64,000 bases of DNA, from NCBI GenBank assembly GCA_029008875.1, contig JAQXJP010000033.1, forward strand, positions 48,380 to 112,379, read 5' to 3'. The notes beneath the pieces are model-generated. The model made no database searches. It worked only from the letters and a program-made list of their open reading frames with translations, and was not told where the DNA came from. How positions within the stretch are numbered: position 1 is the first letter of the stretch; every line of letters begins with the position of its first letter. Source of the stretch: Lachnospiraceae bacterium. Its GTDB lineage: Bacteria; Bacillota; Clostridia; Lachnospirales; Lachnospiraceae. The translations under genes and the position numbers were made by a program. Below are positions 35,862 through 43,898 of the stretch, one piece after another.

Positions 35862-36779
35862 TTAGTGTTTTATTGATTGTTTTTCCACAACATCAAGGAA
35901 TTTATCAATCTGAAATCTTCCCCAACTCTTCTCATAATCCCCCGGTGTCTTGCAGGCGCTCTGGTACAAAAGCAACTTCACCGAAAGGGGCGTAAGCCTT
36001 GGATTTTTCTGGATTCCGAGGGCAATCCCACCACAGACCACCGGCACCGCCATGGAGGTTCCGGTTCTGGAGGCATAGCCATTTTTCTTGCTATCCAGAC
36101 TCATAATCGATGTTCCCGGTGCCAGAATCTCCGGCTTTACGATACAACATGTTGTGGGACCTCTTCCGCTGTAAGAGGAATAGCGCTCATCCCAAGACCC
36201 CACCGTTATTACTTTTCTGCATATCCCCGGAACGGTGACACTCCCCTTTCTCGGTCCGTTGTTTCCCGCCGCCACGACCACGACTACACCGTCATCCCAT
36301 AGTTTCTCCAGCAGTTTTATCAGATGATACTGTTCCTGTTTTTTTGCGTGATGTAAAAATCCGATAGAAAAATTCAATATACGCACATGATACCTGCGAT
36401 GGTTTTTCAAAAGCCACTCCAACGCGTGGATTACATTCTGGGTCTTTCCGTTCCCCTTTTCATCCAACACCTTTAAAATAACCAGAGATGCCTCCGGAGC
36501 GATTCCTCGGTATCTGCCTTCACTCATGGAGCCGGAACCGCACAAAATCCCCGCAATATGTGTACCATGACCATTTTTATCATCAAAATCATTCTCTTTA
36601 TCTACAAAATCATAATAAGCCAGAATTCTATTATTGATATCCGGATGAGTGGGACAGACTCCCGTATCAAGAAGCGCAATCACAACGCCTCTCCCGGTAT
36701 ATTCCCGCGCTATTTTGTCCGATAGCCCTACCAGTTGTCTTACACGTTCCATATATGCCACTTGTTTTCTTTTTAGCAT
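35862..36779 (-). CDS. Cytoplasmic S8 family serine protease (subtilisin-like)
   Basis: This protease of about 305 residues has the full catalytic triad: Asp in ALLDTGVCPTHPDI, His in NGHGTHIAGILCG and Ser in GTSMAVPVVCGG, with the oxyanion Asn in VVAAGNNGPR. There is no signal peptide or propeptide, so it resembles intracellular serine proteases. The start is uncertain: ATG 36779 (MLKRKQVAY) sits right behind the pnp terminator, and ATG 36752 (MERVRQLVG) is possible. The frame also runs further upstream, but that part is antisense-free only by chance and overlaps the end of pnp. Confidence 0.88.
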   Translation of the reverse strand: MLKRKQVAYMERVRQLVGLSDKIAREYTGRGVVIALLDTGVCPTHPDINNRILAYYDFVDKENDFDDKNGHGTHIAGILCGSGSMSEGRYRGIAPEASLVILKVLDEKGNGKTQNVIHALEWLLKNHRRYHVRILNFSIGFLHHAKKQEQYHLIKLLEKLWDDGVVVVVAAGNNGPRKGSVTVPGICRKVITVGSWDERYSSYSGRGPTTCCIVKPEILAPGTSIMSLDSKKNGYASRTGTSMAVPVVCGGIALGIQKNPRLTPLSVKLLLYQSACKTPGDYEKSWGRFQIDKFLDVVEKQSIKH

Positions 36780-36781
36780 AT

Positions 36782-36814
36782 GAAAAAAGCCACCACATGT
36801 TTCCATGGGGTGGC
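36782..36814 (-). terminator. Intrinsic terminator of pnp
   Basis: Arms of 11 bases (36804-36814 and 36789-36799, one mismatch) with a 4-base loop are followed by six T on the minus strand, 14 bases after the pnp stop. The protease start codon lies immediately beyond the U-run. Confidence 0.8.
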
Positions 36815-36828
36815 TCAATGTCATTGTA

Positions 36829-38928
36829 TTACTGTTCGATGTTTGCAGGTACATCCTTGATGGAGAAGCTGGTGCGTCCCATCTTGTCCTTGCCAAGGCA
36901 CACAACCGTAACCTTGTCGCCGAGGGTAAGCACATCCTCCACATGATCGATGCGCTCCTTCGCAATCTTGGATATGTGAACCATTCCCTCCTTGCCCGGT
37001 GCGAACTCGATAAATGCGCCGAACTCTTTGATGCTCACTACGGTTCCCTTGAAAATCTGCCCCTCTTCAAAATCGGTCACAATCGTCTGAATCATCTCGA
37101 TTGCCTTTGCGATCATTTCCTTGTCCGTTCCACAGACAGATACCGCTCCGTCATCGGTGATATCAATCTTGACACCTGTGCGGGCGATGATTTCATTGAT
37201 GGTCTTGCCCTTCTGTCCAACCACGTCGCCGATCTTTGCAGGATCGATGGTGATCTGCTCAATCTTGGGAGCGTACTGGCTTACTTCTTTTCTCGGTTCG
37301 GCGATTGCCTTGCTCATCACCTCATCCATGATATAGAGCCGGGCATCTCTTGTGCGGGCGATTGCGCCCTCAACGATCTCACGAGTGAGACCGTGAATCT
37401 TGATATCCATCTGAATCGCAGTGATTCCCTCATGGGTACCGGTCACCTTAAAGTCCATATCTCCGAAGAAATCCTCAAGACCCTGGATGTCGGTGAGAAG
37501 CACGAAGTCATCATCGGTATCTCCGGTTACAAGACCGCAGGAGATTCCGGCAACCATGGACTTAATCGGAACACCTGCAGCCATAAGTGCCATACAGGAT
37601 GCACAGGTGGAAGCCATGGATGTGGATCCGTTAGATTCAAAGGTCTCGGATACGGCACGGATTGCATACGGGAATTCCTCCTCGGTAGGAAGAACCGGAA
37701 CAAGTGCTCTCTCCGCCAACGCACCGTGACCGATCTCACGGCGTCCCGGTCCGCGGGAAACCTTGGTCTCGCCCACAGAATATGCCGGGAAATTGTACTG
37801 GTGCATATATCTCTTGGTGGTCACATTTGCATCCAATCCGTCAATCTTCTGCACTTCGGAAAGGGGTGCAAGGGTGACAACGTCACAAATCTGTGTCTGT
37901 CCACGGGTAAACATTGCGGAACCGTGAACTCTCGGAATCAGATCCACCTCGGATGCAAGCGGACGAATCTGGTCGATTGCACGTCCGTCCGGACGCTTGT
38001 GATCCTTGAGGATCATCTTGCGGACTGTCTTCTTCTGATACTGGTAAATCGCCTCCCCGAGGACAGCCATCCACTCCTCATTGTCAGCGAATGCCTCCTC
38101 CAAACGAGCGGTAATGTTGCGGATATTCTCTTCTCGAACCTGCTTCTCATCGGTGAATACAGCCTCTTCCATCTCTGCAGGCGGAACAATCTGCTTGATT
38201 GCCTCAAACAGTTCCTCAGGAATTGCGCAGCTTGTGTACTCGTGCTTCTTCTTGCCAACTTCCGCTGCAATCTTCTCGATAAATGCGATAATTGTCTGGT
38301 TTATCTCATGGCACTTGTAAATTGCTTCGATCATCTTGTCTTCCGGGATGATATTGGCACCGGCCTCAATCATGATAACCTTCTCTTTGGTGGATGCAAC
38401 GGTGAGCATCAAATCTCCGTTGTCCCACTGCTCCTGGGACGGATTGACGATCAATTCCCCGTCAACCATTCCCATCTGGGTCATAGCACAGGGGCCGTCG
38501 AAAGGAATGTCGGAAATGTGGGTAGCCAGAGCTGCACCAATCATTGCCACAAGTTCCGGACGACACTCCGGATCCACAGACATAACCATATTGTTCAGTG
38601 TAACATCATTTCTGTAATCCTTCGGGAACAATGGTCTCATAGGACGGTCAATAACGCGGGAGGTAAGGATTGCATTCTCAGATGCTTTACCCTCTCTCTT
38701 GTTGAATCCACCCGGGATTTTACCTACGGAATACATCTTCTCCTCAAACTCAACGCTGAGCGGGAAAAAGTCAATACCGTCACGTGGTTTGTCAGATGCG
38801 GTTGCTGTTGAGAGAACGGTGGTATCACCGTATCGAAGCAGCGCTGCTCCGTTAGCCTGGGCACAGACTCTTCCGATATCCACGGTGAGTGTTCTGCCGG
38901 CAAGTTCCATTGAATAACTTTTGTACAT
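36829..38928 (-). CDS. pnp: Polyribonucleotide nucleotidyltransferase (PNPase)
   Basis: PNPase is the phosphorolytic 3'-5' exoribonuclease and degradosome component. The 699 residues contain two RNase PH domains (SMELAGRTLTVDIGR at the start; second core with VSETFESNGSTSMASTC and AGISCGLVTGDTDD). A KH domain (KIGDVVGQKGKTINEIIARTG) and an S1 domain (FKGTVVSIKEFGAFIEFAPG) follow. Length is standard. It starts at ATG 38928 behind AAAGGAG. The leader to rpsO holds two hairpins that may serve RNase III/PNPase autoregulation. Confidence 0.98.
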   Translation of the reverse strand: MYKSYSMELAGRTLTVDIGRVCAQANGAALLRYGDTTVLSTATASDKPRDGIDFFPLSVEFEEKMYSVGKIPGGFNKREGKASENAILTSRVIDRPMRPLFPKDYRNDVTLNNMVMSVDPECRPELVAMIGAALATHISDIPFDGPCAMTQMGMVDGELIVNPSQEQWDNGDLMLTVASTKEKVIMIEAGANIIPEDKMIEAIYKCHEINQTIIAFIEKIAAEVGKKKHEYTSCAIPEELFEAIKQIVPPAEMEEAVFTDEKQVREENIRNITARLEEAFADNEEWMAVLGEAIYQYQKKTVRKMILKDHKRPDGRAIDQIRPLASEVDLIPRVHGSAMFTRGQTQICDVVTLAPLSEVQKIDGLDANVTTKRYMHQYNFPAYSVGETKVSRGPGRREIGHGALAERALVPVLPTEEEFPYAIRAVSETFESNGSTSMASTCASCMALMAAGVPIKSMVAGISCGLVTGDTDDDFVLLTDIQGLEDFFGDMDFKVTGTHEGITAIQMDIKIHGLTREIVEGAIARTRDARLYIMDEVMSKAIAEPRKEVSQYAPKIEQITIDPAKIGDVVGQKGKTINEIIARTGVKIDITDDGAVSVCGTDKEMIAKAIEMIQTIVTDFEEGQIFKGTVVSIKEFGAFIEFAPGKEGMVHISKIAKERIDHVEDVLTLGDKVTVVCLGKDKMGRTSFSIKDVPANIEQ

Positions 38929-38951
38929 ATTTTTTCTCCTTTACATTATAC

Positions 38952-39021
38952 TCGCGCAAGGGCGCGATCCCCGAAACTACTGAAAAACTCATGTAACACA
39001 TAAACTTTTCAGTGGCTTCGG
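38952..39021 (-). promoter_or_regulatory. Structured leader of pnp (two hairpins)
   Basis: Between the rpsO terminator and pnp, the minus-strand RNA would form a 16-base stem (arms 39006-39021 and 38971-38986, one mismatch and one G-U, 19-base loop). A GC-rich 6-base stem with a 4-base loop follows (38962-38967 with 38952-38957). No U-run follows either, so they are not terminators. Long leader hairpins upstream of pnp are the RNase III-dependent autoregulation site in E. coli; a comparable role here is inference. Confidence 0.5.
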
Positions 39022-39040
39022 CAAACATATTCCCTTACGC

Positions 39041-39075
39041 AAAAAATAGAGCGGAATCTATTACAACTCCGCTCT
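39041..39075 (-). terminator. Intrinsic terminator of rpsO
   Basis: Perfect 8-base GC-rich arms (39068-39075 and 39048-39055) with a 12-base loop, followed by ATTTTTT on the minus strand, 12 bases after the rpsO stop. Confidence 0.75.
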
Positions 39076-39086
39076 AAATGTTACAA

Positions 39087-39353
39087 TTACTTTCTGAGTC
39101 CTAAACGCTCAATCAATGAACGATATCTCTCGATATCCAGCTCCTTAAGGTAAGAAAGAAGCCCACGTCTCTTACCGATCATCTTCATCATACCACGACG
39201 AGAATGGAAATCCTTCGGGTTATCCTTCAAGTGGTCGGTTAACTCCTGAATTCTTGCAGTAAGAATAGCTACCTGTACCTCCGGTGAACCGGTGTCTCCA
39301 GCTGTTCTTCCGTACTCAGCGATAATTGCCTGTTTCTTTTCCTTTGCGATCAT
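39087..39353 (-). CDS. rpsO: 30S ribosomal protein S15
   Basis: S15 binds 16S rRNA early in 30S assembly. The 88 residues match throughout: [38 protein letters not shown] and [24 protein letters not shown] (in parts). It starts at ATG 39353 with AGGAGG upstream. It precedes pnp, the nearly universal order, but has its own terminator here. Confidence 0.99.
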   Translation of the reverse strand: MIAKEKKQAIIAEYGRTAGDTGSPEVQVAILTARIQELTDHLKDNPKDFHSRRGMMKMIGKRRGLLSYLKELDIERYRSLIERLGLRK

Positions 39354-39494
39354 GATTAGATCCTCCTTTTCTTATAATAACGCCCGATAAAACTGATACT
39401 CAGCAAAAGGTCGGAGTGTCCATTTACCGAATATGGGCTAAACCATACTTAATGAATATAACACAACTGCTTGGTCGTGTAAACACTTATTTTC

Positions 39495-40607
39495 CTAATC
39501 GTTGATAATTCTCGTGCAGCAAATCGGTGTGCGGTAATATGCGTTGGAAATCTTGATACCGTCACGCTTGTTGCTGGCGTGTACAATCTGTCCGCCGCCG
39601 ATGTAGATGGCAACGTGGCTGATGCTCTTGCCACTTCCGTAGAAGATCAAATCCCCCGGCTGCAATTCGGAAGTCTTGATTCTTGTTCCGCAGTTTGCCT
39701 GGGCTTTTGAAGAGTGAGGCAAAGAATAACCGTAATTGGCAAATACCGAAAGGACAAATCCGGAACAATCCGCGCCCTTGGTAAGGCTTGTACCACCCCA
39801 GACATAAGGGTTGCCCACATACTGCAATGCGAACTGGCAAAGGGCTACTCTGCCGTCGGAAACACCCTGTCCGAAATGGAGTTCGGTCAAAGTCATGGCT
39901 GCCGGAAGCTTCAGAGATACCTCCACATATTCTGCAGCGACATAGCCTTCATGGTCATCCACTTCAACCTTTACCCAGCCGTCCAATTCCTCTGTAACCA
40001 CAAGATCCTCACCGTCTCCCACCAGAGATAAAATGGCGGAATCCGTGTTGGGCTCCTCACGCACACGAAGTGTGTCCGTATGAACTGTAGCAACCTTCTG
40101 TACAATCTCCTGCGCCAAAGCAAGAGCCTCGTCCCCTGTAATCAGAAAACCATTATTCACAAATCCGGTTACGTTGCCGGAGGAAATCTCAGTCCACTCG
40201 CCATCGGTACTGAGTATCTCGCAAGCTGCATGGTTGGTCATCTTACCGACAATCTCATCCGAGGTGGACGGTCCCTTGCGAACATTCAGGTTGCCCTCCT
40301 CCACAACGGCGATACCCAGATTGGTATATCCGCAAAAACCTGCATCCTGCCAATCCGCGGATGTGCTGATATCGGTAGCGCGAACACCGGGAGTATTCAC
40401 GTCTGTAAGTACATCGGCGACGCCGGCAGTCACAAAGGATGCCGCCACCTCTGTCCCAATCATATCGGAAGCCCCTGCGGTAACTCCCTCTGTGGAATTG
40501 TTCTTGCTTGTTGTATAGCTGTCTGTCAGGGTTGCTCCCACAGAAATAATCAGTGTAAAAACCAGTAATGATGCTACTTCGATCTTAATTCGGTTATGAA
40601 TTCTCAT
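39495..40607 (-). CDS. Secreted NlpC/P60 endopeptidase with SH3 domains
   Basis: A cell-wall hydrolase of about 370 residues in the C40 family. It has an N-terminal signal peptide (VASLLVFTLIISVGATL), a Ser/Thr-rich region, and two SH3-type wall-binding domains (EGNLNVRKGPSTSDEIVGKM and HTDTLRVREEPNTDSAILSL, each followed by a GYV/GFV segment). The C-terminal NlpC/P60 domain has Cys in GADCSGFVLSVF and His in ISHVAIYIGGG. It should cut gamma-D-glutamyl-diamino acid bonds. Start at ATG 40607 with GGAGG five bases upstream. Confidence 0.93.
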   Translation of the reverse strand: MRIHNRIKIEVASLLVFTLIISVGATLTDSYTTSKNNSTEGVTAGASDMIGTEVAASFVTAGVADVLTDVNTPGVRATDISTSADWQDAGFCGYTNLGIAVVEEGNLNVRKGPSTSDEIVGKMTNHAACEILSTDGEWTEISSGNVTGFVNNGFLITGDEALALAQEIVQKVATVHTDTLRVREEPNTDSAILSLVGDGEDLVVTEELDGWVKVEVDDHEGYVAAEYVEVSLKLPAAMTLTELHFGQGVSDGRVALCQFALQYVGNPYVWGGTSLTKGADCSGFVLSVFANYGYSLPHSSKAQANCGTRIKTSELQPGDLIFYGSGKSISHVAIYIGGGQIVHASNKRDGIKISNAYYRTPICCTRIIND

Positions 40608-40671
40608 AAAAACCTCCATGAAAGTGCTCTCTCATTTCCACTGTCGAGTATAACAACACACTTTAATATTG

Positions 40672-41607
40672 TCAACACATTTTCGTAACATTTCTGTAAT
40701 ATCTCTCCGAAAATGCAATATCTGATGAGATTTGTTGCTTGAGTTCTTCCAGAGAATTAAACTTTTTCTCCGGTCTCACGTAATGCAGAAACTCCACCAT
40801 AATCTCCTCCTCGTAGACATCCTGACAGAAATCCAGTATGAAGGTCTCCACCCCCACCGGATTGTCCCCCTCGATGGTGGGCTTACATCCCACGTTGGAA
40901 ACTCCCTTGTAGGAATTCTCCCCGATGAGGACCCTGGTGACATACACCCCGTAGGGAGGCAGCAGTTTTTCCGGCGGAAGAATCATGTTGATGGTGGGAA
41001 TTCCCATCTTCCGTCCGATTTGGTTTCCATGAACCACACGGCTTCGGATAAAGAAGGAGTATCCCAACAGATGGTTAGCCTTCTCCATATTGCCAAGAGA
41101 AATCTGCTCCCGCACAAAGGTACTGCTGATATCCCGCTCGTCCTCCTGCACCTTGTCCAGCACAATGGTTTTGTATCCGTATTTTTCTTCAAAGGATTGA
41201 AGCACCCGGTAATCTCCGGCACGGTTATGTCCAAACTGGAAATCCCTGCCACAGACAAAATATTTTGCATGGAGAGAATTTACGATCCACGCGATGAACT
41301 CCTCCGGTTCCATATGCATTACCCGCTCATCGAAGGGGCACTCAATCAAACAGTCGATTCCGGTTCTCTCGAACACGAAACGTTTTTCCTCGTTGGTGGT
41401 AAGAACACAGGAATCCTCCCCAAAGACTCTGGTTTTGGGCGGGATATCAAAGGTGAATGCAATCTTATACAAATGCTGTTCGTTTCCGGTCTCCAGCAGA
41501 TGCTCCATCAAGAGTTCATGCCCTCTGTGTAATCCGTCGAATTTCCCCATGGTAATCACCGAGGGCTTATCATTATGAAATTCCAGTGTATCTCTGATAT
41601 ATTCCAT
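40672..41607 (-). CDS. ribF: Bifunctional riboflavin kinase / FAD synthetase RibF
   Basis: RibF makes FMN and then FAD from riboflavin. The 311 residues combine an N-terminal nucleotidyltransferase domain (VITMGKFDGLHRGHELLMEHL in parts; VCGRDFQFGHNRAGD; later ISSTFVREQISLGNMEKAN) and a C-terminal riboflavin kinase domain (GRKMGIPTINM, PPYGVYVTRVLIG, VETFILDF). It is the last gene of the infB cluster, with the usual truB-ribF order. Its ATG is 2 bases after the truB stop and has only a weak ribosome binding site, so coupling is likely. Confidence 0.97.
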   Translation of the reverse strand: MEYIRDTLEFHNDKPSVITMGKFDGLHRGHELLMEHLLETGNEQHLYKIAFTFDIPPKTRVFGEDSCVLTTNEEKRFVFERTGIDCLIECPFDERVMHMEPEEFIAWIVNSLHAKYFVCGRDFQFGHNRAGDYRVLQSFEEKYGYKTIVLDKVQEDERDISSTFVREQISLGNMEKANHLLGYSFFIRSRVVHGNQIGRKMGIPTINMILPPEKLLPPYGVYVTRVLIGENSYKGVSNVGCKPTIEGDNPVGVETFILDFCQDVYEEEIMVEFLHYVRPEKKFNSLEELKQQISSDIAFSERYYRNVTKMC

Positions 41608-41609
41608 CG

Positions 41610-42494
41610 CTATTCCATAAAAAGCTTGATGGGCTTATATTCATCCGTATCGGCCAGATACTCATACAAGCCCAAAAAGCTGTCACTTTCATCATAGATT
41701 CGAAATGTCCCATGGTCTGCGGATTCCGGTCTGTTCAACATAAAAATCCCGGAAATCCGGTTCCCGTTCTCGATATACTTTCCGGCATTCCTTGAGGCAA
41801 TTCTTTTTTCGTATTGGCCAAACACCACATCCACCGGCTGCACAAAGGCTTCCGGATTCTTCTCAATCTCACAAAGGTGGTGGGCATTTTCCAAAGAAAA
41901 TTCCGCCACCCTGGTGCGTAGCAACTTCTCCATACACCCATAGCAGCCCAGTTTGTCTCCCACATCCTTGCACAGAGTGCGGATGTATGTTCCCTTGGAG
42001 CAGGTCACATGGATTCTCACCCGGGGCAGCTCCATCTCCAAAATCTGAATATCATAGATGTGCACCCGTCTGGGTTGCCGCTCCACGGTGATTCCCTTCC
42101 TCGCCAGGTCGCAGAGTTTTTGTCCCTGCACCTTAAGGGCCGAGTACATGGGCGGAATCTGATTGTATTCTCCCACGAAGGACAGAATAGCCTCCCGGAC
42201 CGCATCCTCCGACACCTCCACCGGCGCGCTTGCCAGCACTGTTCCGGAGATATCCTGGGTGTCGGTATCCTGCCCCAGAAGAAGCACCGCCTCATATTCC
42301 TTGTCCTTGTCCGTCAAAAGGTCGCACACCTTCGTCGCTTTTCCCAGACACACCGGGAGAACCCCCTCCGCATCCGGGTCAAGGGTCCCCGTGTGTCCGA
42401 TTTTTTTCTGGTGGTAAATGCCACGCATCTTGGCCACCACGTCAAAGGAGGTAAACCCCTTTTCCTTATATACATTGACAATTCCACTAATCAT
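41610..42494 (-). CDS. truB: tRNA pseudouridine(55) synthase TruB
   Basis: TruB modifies U55 in the T-loop of tRNAs. About 294 residues: GIVNVYKEKGFTSFDVV, the catalytic Asp in GHTGTLDPDAEGVLPVC, the conserved YEA in KEYEAVLLLG, and RIHVTCSKGTYIRTLCKDVG. The start was set to ATG 42494 (MISGIVNVYKEKG), with AAGGA six bases upstream; the frame extends further upstream over the end of nrnA without any signal. Confidence 0.96.
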   Translation of the reverse strand: MISGIVNVYKEKGFTSFDVVAKMRGIYHQKKIGHTGTLDPDAEGVLPVCLGKATKVCDLLTDKDKEYEAVLLLGQDTDTQDISGTVLASAPVEVSEDAVREAILSFVGEYNQIPPMYSALKVQGQKLCDLARKGITVERQPRRVHIYDIQILEMELPRVRIHVTCSKGTYIRTLCKDVGDKLGCYGCMEKLLRTRVAEFSLENAHHLCEIEKNPEAFVQPVDVVFGQYEKRIASRNAGKYIENGNRISGIFMLNRPESADHGTFRIYDESDSFLGLYEYLADTDEYKPIKLFME

Positions 42495-42519
42495 ACTGTT
42501 TCCTTTTATCGGGAAAAAA

Positions 42520-43467
42520 TTACAGATATTTTGATATTTCCGCAATCACCCGTTCCACGGCAATCTCCGCCGGGCCCTCGATGGAAAAGCCTGCCGCCTT
42601 CACATGTCCGCCACCGCCGAAGGCCATGGCTACCCGGGCCACATCAAACTCACCATTCACCCGCAGACTTCCCTTGTAGGTATGATCATCATTCTCGTAC
42701 AAAAACAATGCCACCCGAACGTCTTTGGTGACGCGAAGCTGATTCACAATACCGTCCAAATGCTTGGGAAGAACATCATATTTCTTCATCTCCTCCTGGG
42801 AAATCACGCAGGAAATAATCTGTCCACCTTCATACAATTTGCTGTTTAGGAGCGCCTGTCCCAAAATACGATTCTGATTGAAGGTTTTGGTGTAAAAGGT
42901 ATCATCCACAATTTTGGGATAATCAATTCCCATCTCCATCAGCTGTCCTGCCACGTTCATAGTCTTCGCGGATGTGCAGGAATACTGGAACACTCCGGTA
43001 TCATGAACAATTCCGGTGTAAAGACATTCCGCAATCTCCCTGGTGATTTTGCTCTTGTCCAGAAGCTCATACACCAACTCACATGTGGAGCTGGCATCCG
43101 GGAAGATATAATTTTCATCCGCAAAGGACTGATTGCTCACATGGTGATCAATACAGATTGTGTGCCGCGCATTTTCAAAATACTTTGCCGCGTTTCCCAG
43201 TCTTCCCAAATCACCGCAATCCAGAGCAATAAACACATCGAATATCAACTCATCGGTGTATTCACTTTTGATTTCCTCCGAGCGCCGGAGAAATTTGAAA
43301 ATATTGGGAATTGGTTCCAGATATAATCGAACATCACACAGAGGGTAATTATCTTTAATGTAATTGTACACCCCCAGTGTGGACCCCGCACAATCCCCGT
43401 CCGGCCTCACATGTCCTGCAATCCCTATGGTCTTTGCGCCCGTTAACTTTGAATCCAAGTCTTTCAT
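42520..43467 (-). CDS. DHH family phosphoesterase NrnA-like (oligoribonuclease / pAp phosphatase)
   Basis: The family degrades 2-5 nt RNA leftovers and dephosphorylates 3'-phosphoadenosine 5'-phosphate. Its 315 residues have the DHH motifs: GHVRPDGDCAGSTLG, FIALDCGDLGRLG and ICIDHHVSN. A C-terminal DHHA1 domain ends in GEFDVARVAMAFGGGGHVKAAG, with the GGGH substrate loop. Its ATG directly follows the rbfA stop (TAA-ATG). It sits between rbfA and truB as in many Firmicutes. Confidence 0.94.
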   Translation of the reverse strand: MKDLDSKLTGAKTIGIAGHVRPDGDCAGSTLGVYNYIKDNYPLCDVRLYLEPIPNIFKFLRRSEEIKSEYTDELIFDVFIALDCGDLGRLGNAAKYFENARHTICIDHHVSNQSFADENYIFPDASSTCELVYELLDKSKITREIAECLYTGIVHDTGVFQYSCTSAKTMNVAGQLMEMGIDYPKIVDDTFYTKTFNQNRILGQALLNSKLYEGGQIISCVISQEEMKKYDVLPKHLDGIVNQLRVTKDVRVALFLYENDDHTYKGSLRVNGEFDVARVAMAFGGGGHVKAAGFSIEGPAEIAVERVIAEISKYL

Positions 43468-43884
43468 TTATTCCTCATCCTCTGCCATATCGTCCACTAT
43501 ATCCTCTGTACGCTCCGCTTTCCCGGCAGAGTCCTTCGCCGCAACCTCATCAATTTTTCTGGACATTTCAATGCCATACTCAATGGACTGGTCCAGGATG
43601 AAATTGATTTCCGGAGTGTTGCGCAAATTGATGGAACGCGCAAGCTCACGTCGAATGAAGCCCTCTGCGCTGCGCAGGCCTGCCAGGGTGTCCTTTTGAG
43701 ACTTTTCATCCCCCAACACGCTGATGTAGGCCTTGGCCGTTTTTAAATCCGGAGCAACCTCAACCGCCACAACACTGGTCATGGGATTGATCCGCGGGTC
43801 TTTAATCTCCCCGCGGATAATCTGAGACAATTCACGCATTACTTCCTCGTTAATGCGAATGTTTTTGATACTATTCTTTCTCAT
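43468..43884 (-). CDS. rbfA: Ribosome-binding factor A
   Basis: RbfA assists 16S rRNA 5' end maturation and 30S assembly. The 138 residues include the KH-like core INEEVMRELSQIIRGEIKDPR, VVAVEVAPDLKTAKAYISVLG and FIRRELARSINLRNTPEINF. The C terminus is an acidic tail (DIVDDMAEDEE). It lies 14 bases after infB, the normal order. Confidence 0.96.
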   Translation of the reverse strand: MRKNSIKNIRINEEVMRELSQIIRGEIKDPRINPMTSVVAVEVAPDLKTAKAYISVLGDEKSQKDTLAGLRSAEGFIRRELARSINLRNTPEINFILDQSIEYGIEMSRKIDEVAAKDSAGKAERTEDIVDDMAEDEE

Positions 43885-43898
43885 GGAATTCCTACTTT

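Noticed and set aside
36780..36965. N-terminal extension of the subtilase upstream of 36779
   Set aside because: The extra frame lies in the pnp terminator and the opposite reading of the pnp end, has no ribosome binding site and no protease-like sequence.
36805..38811. A long open frame (over 600 codons) on the plus strand opposite pnp
   Set aside because: It is antisense to a fully conserved PNPase, has no ribosome binding site or recognisable motif, and its composition follows the codon pattern of the real gene.
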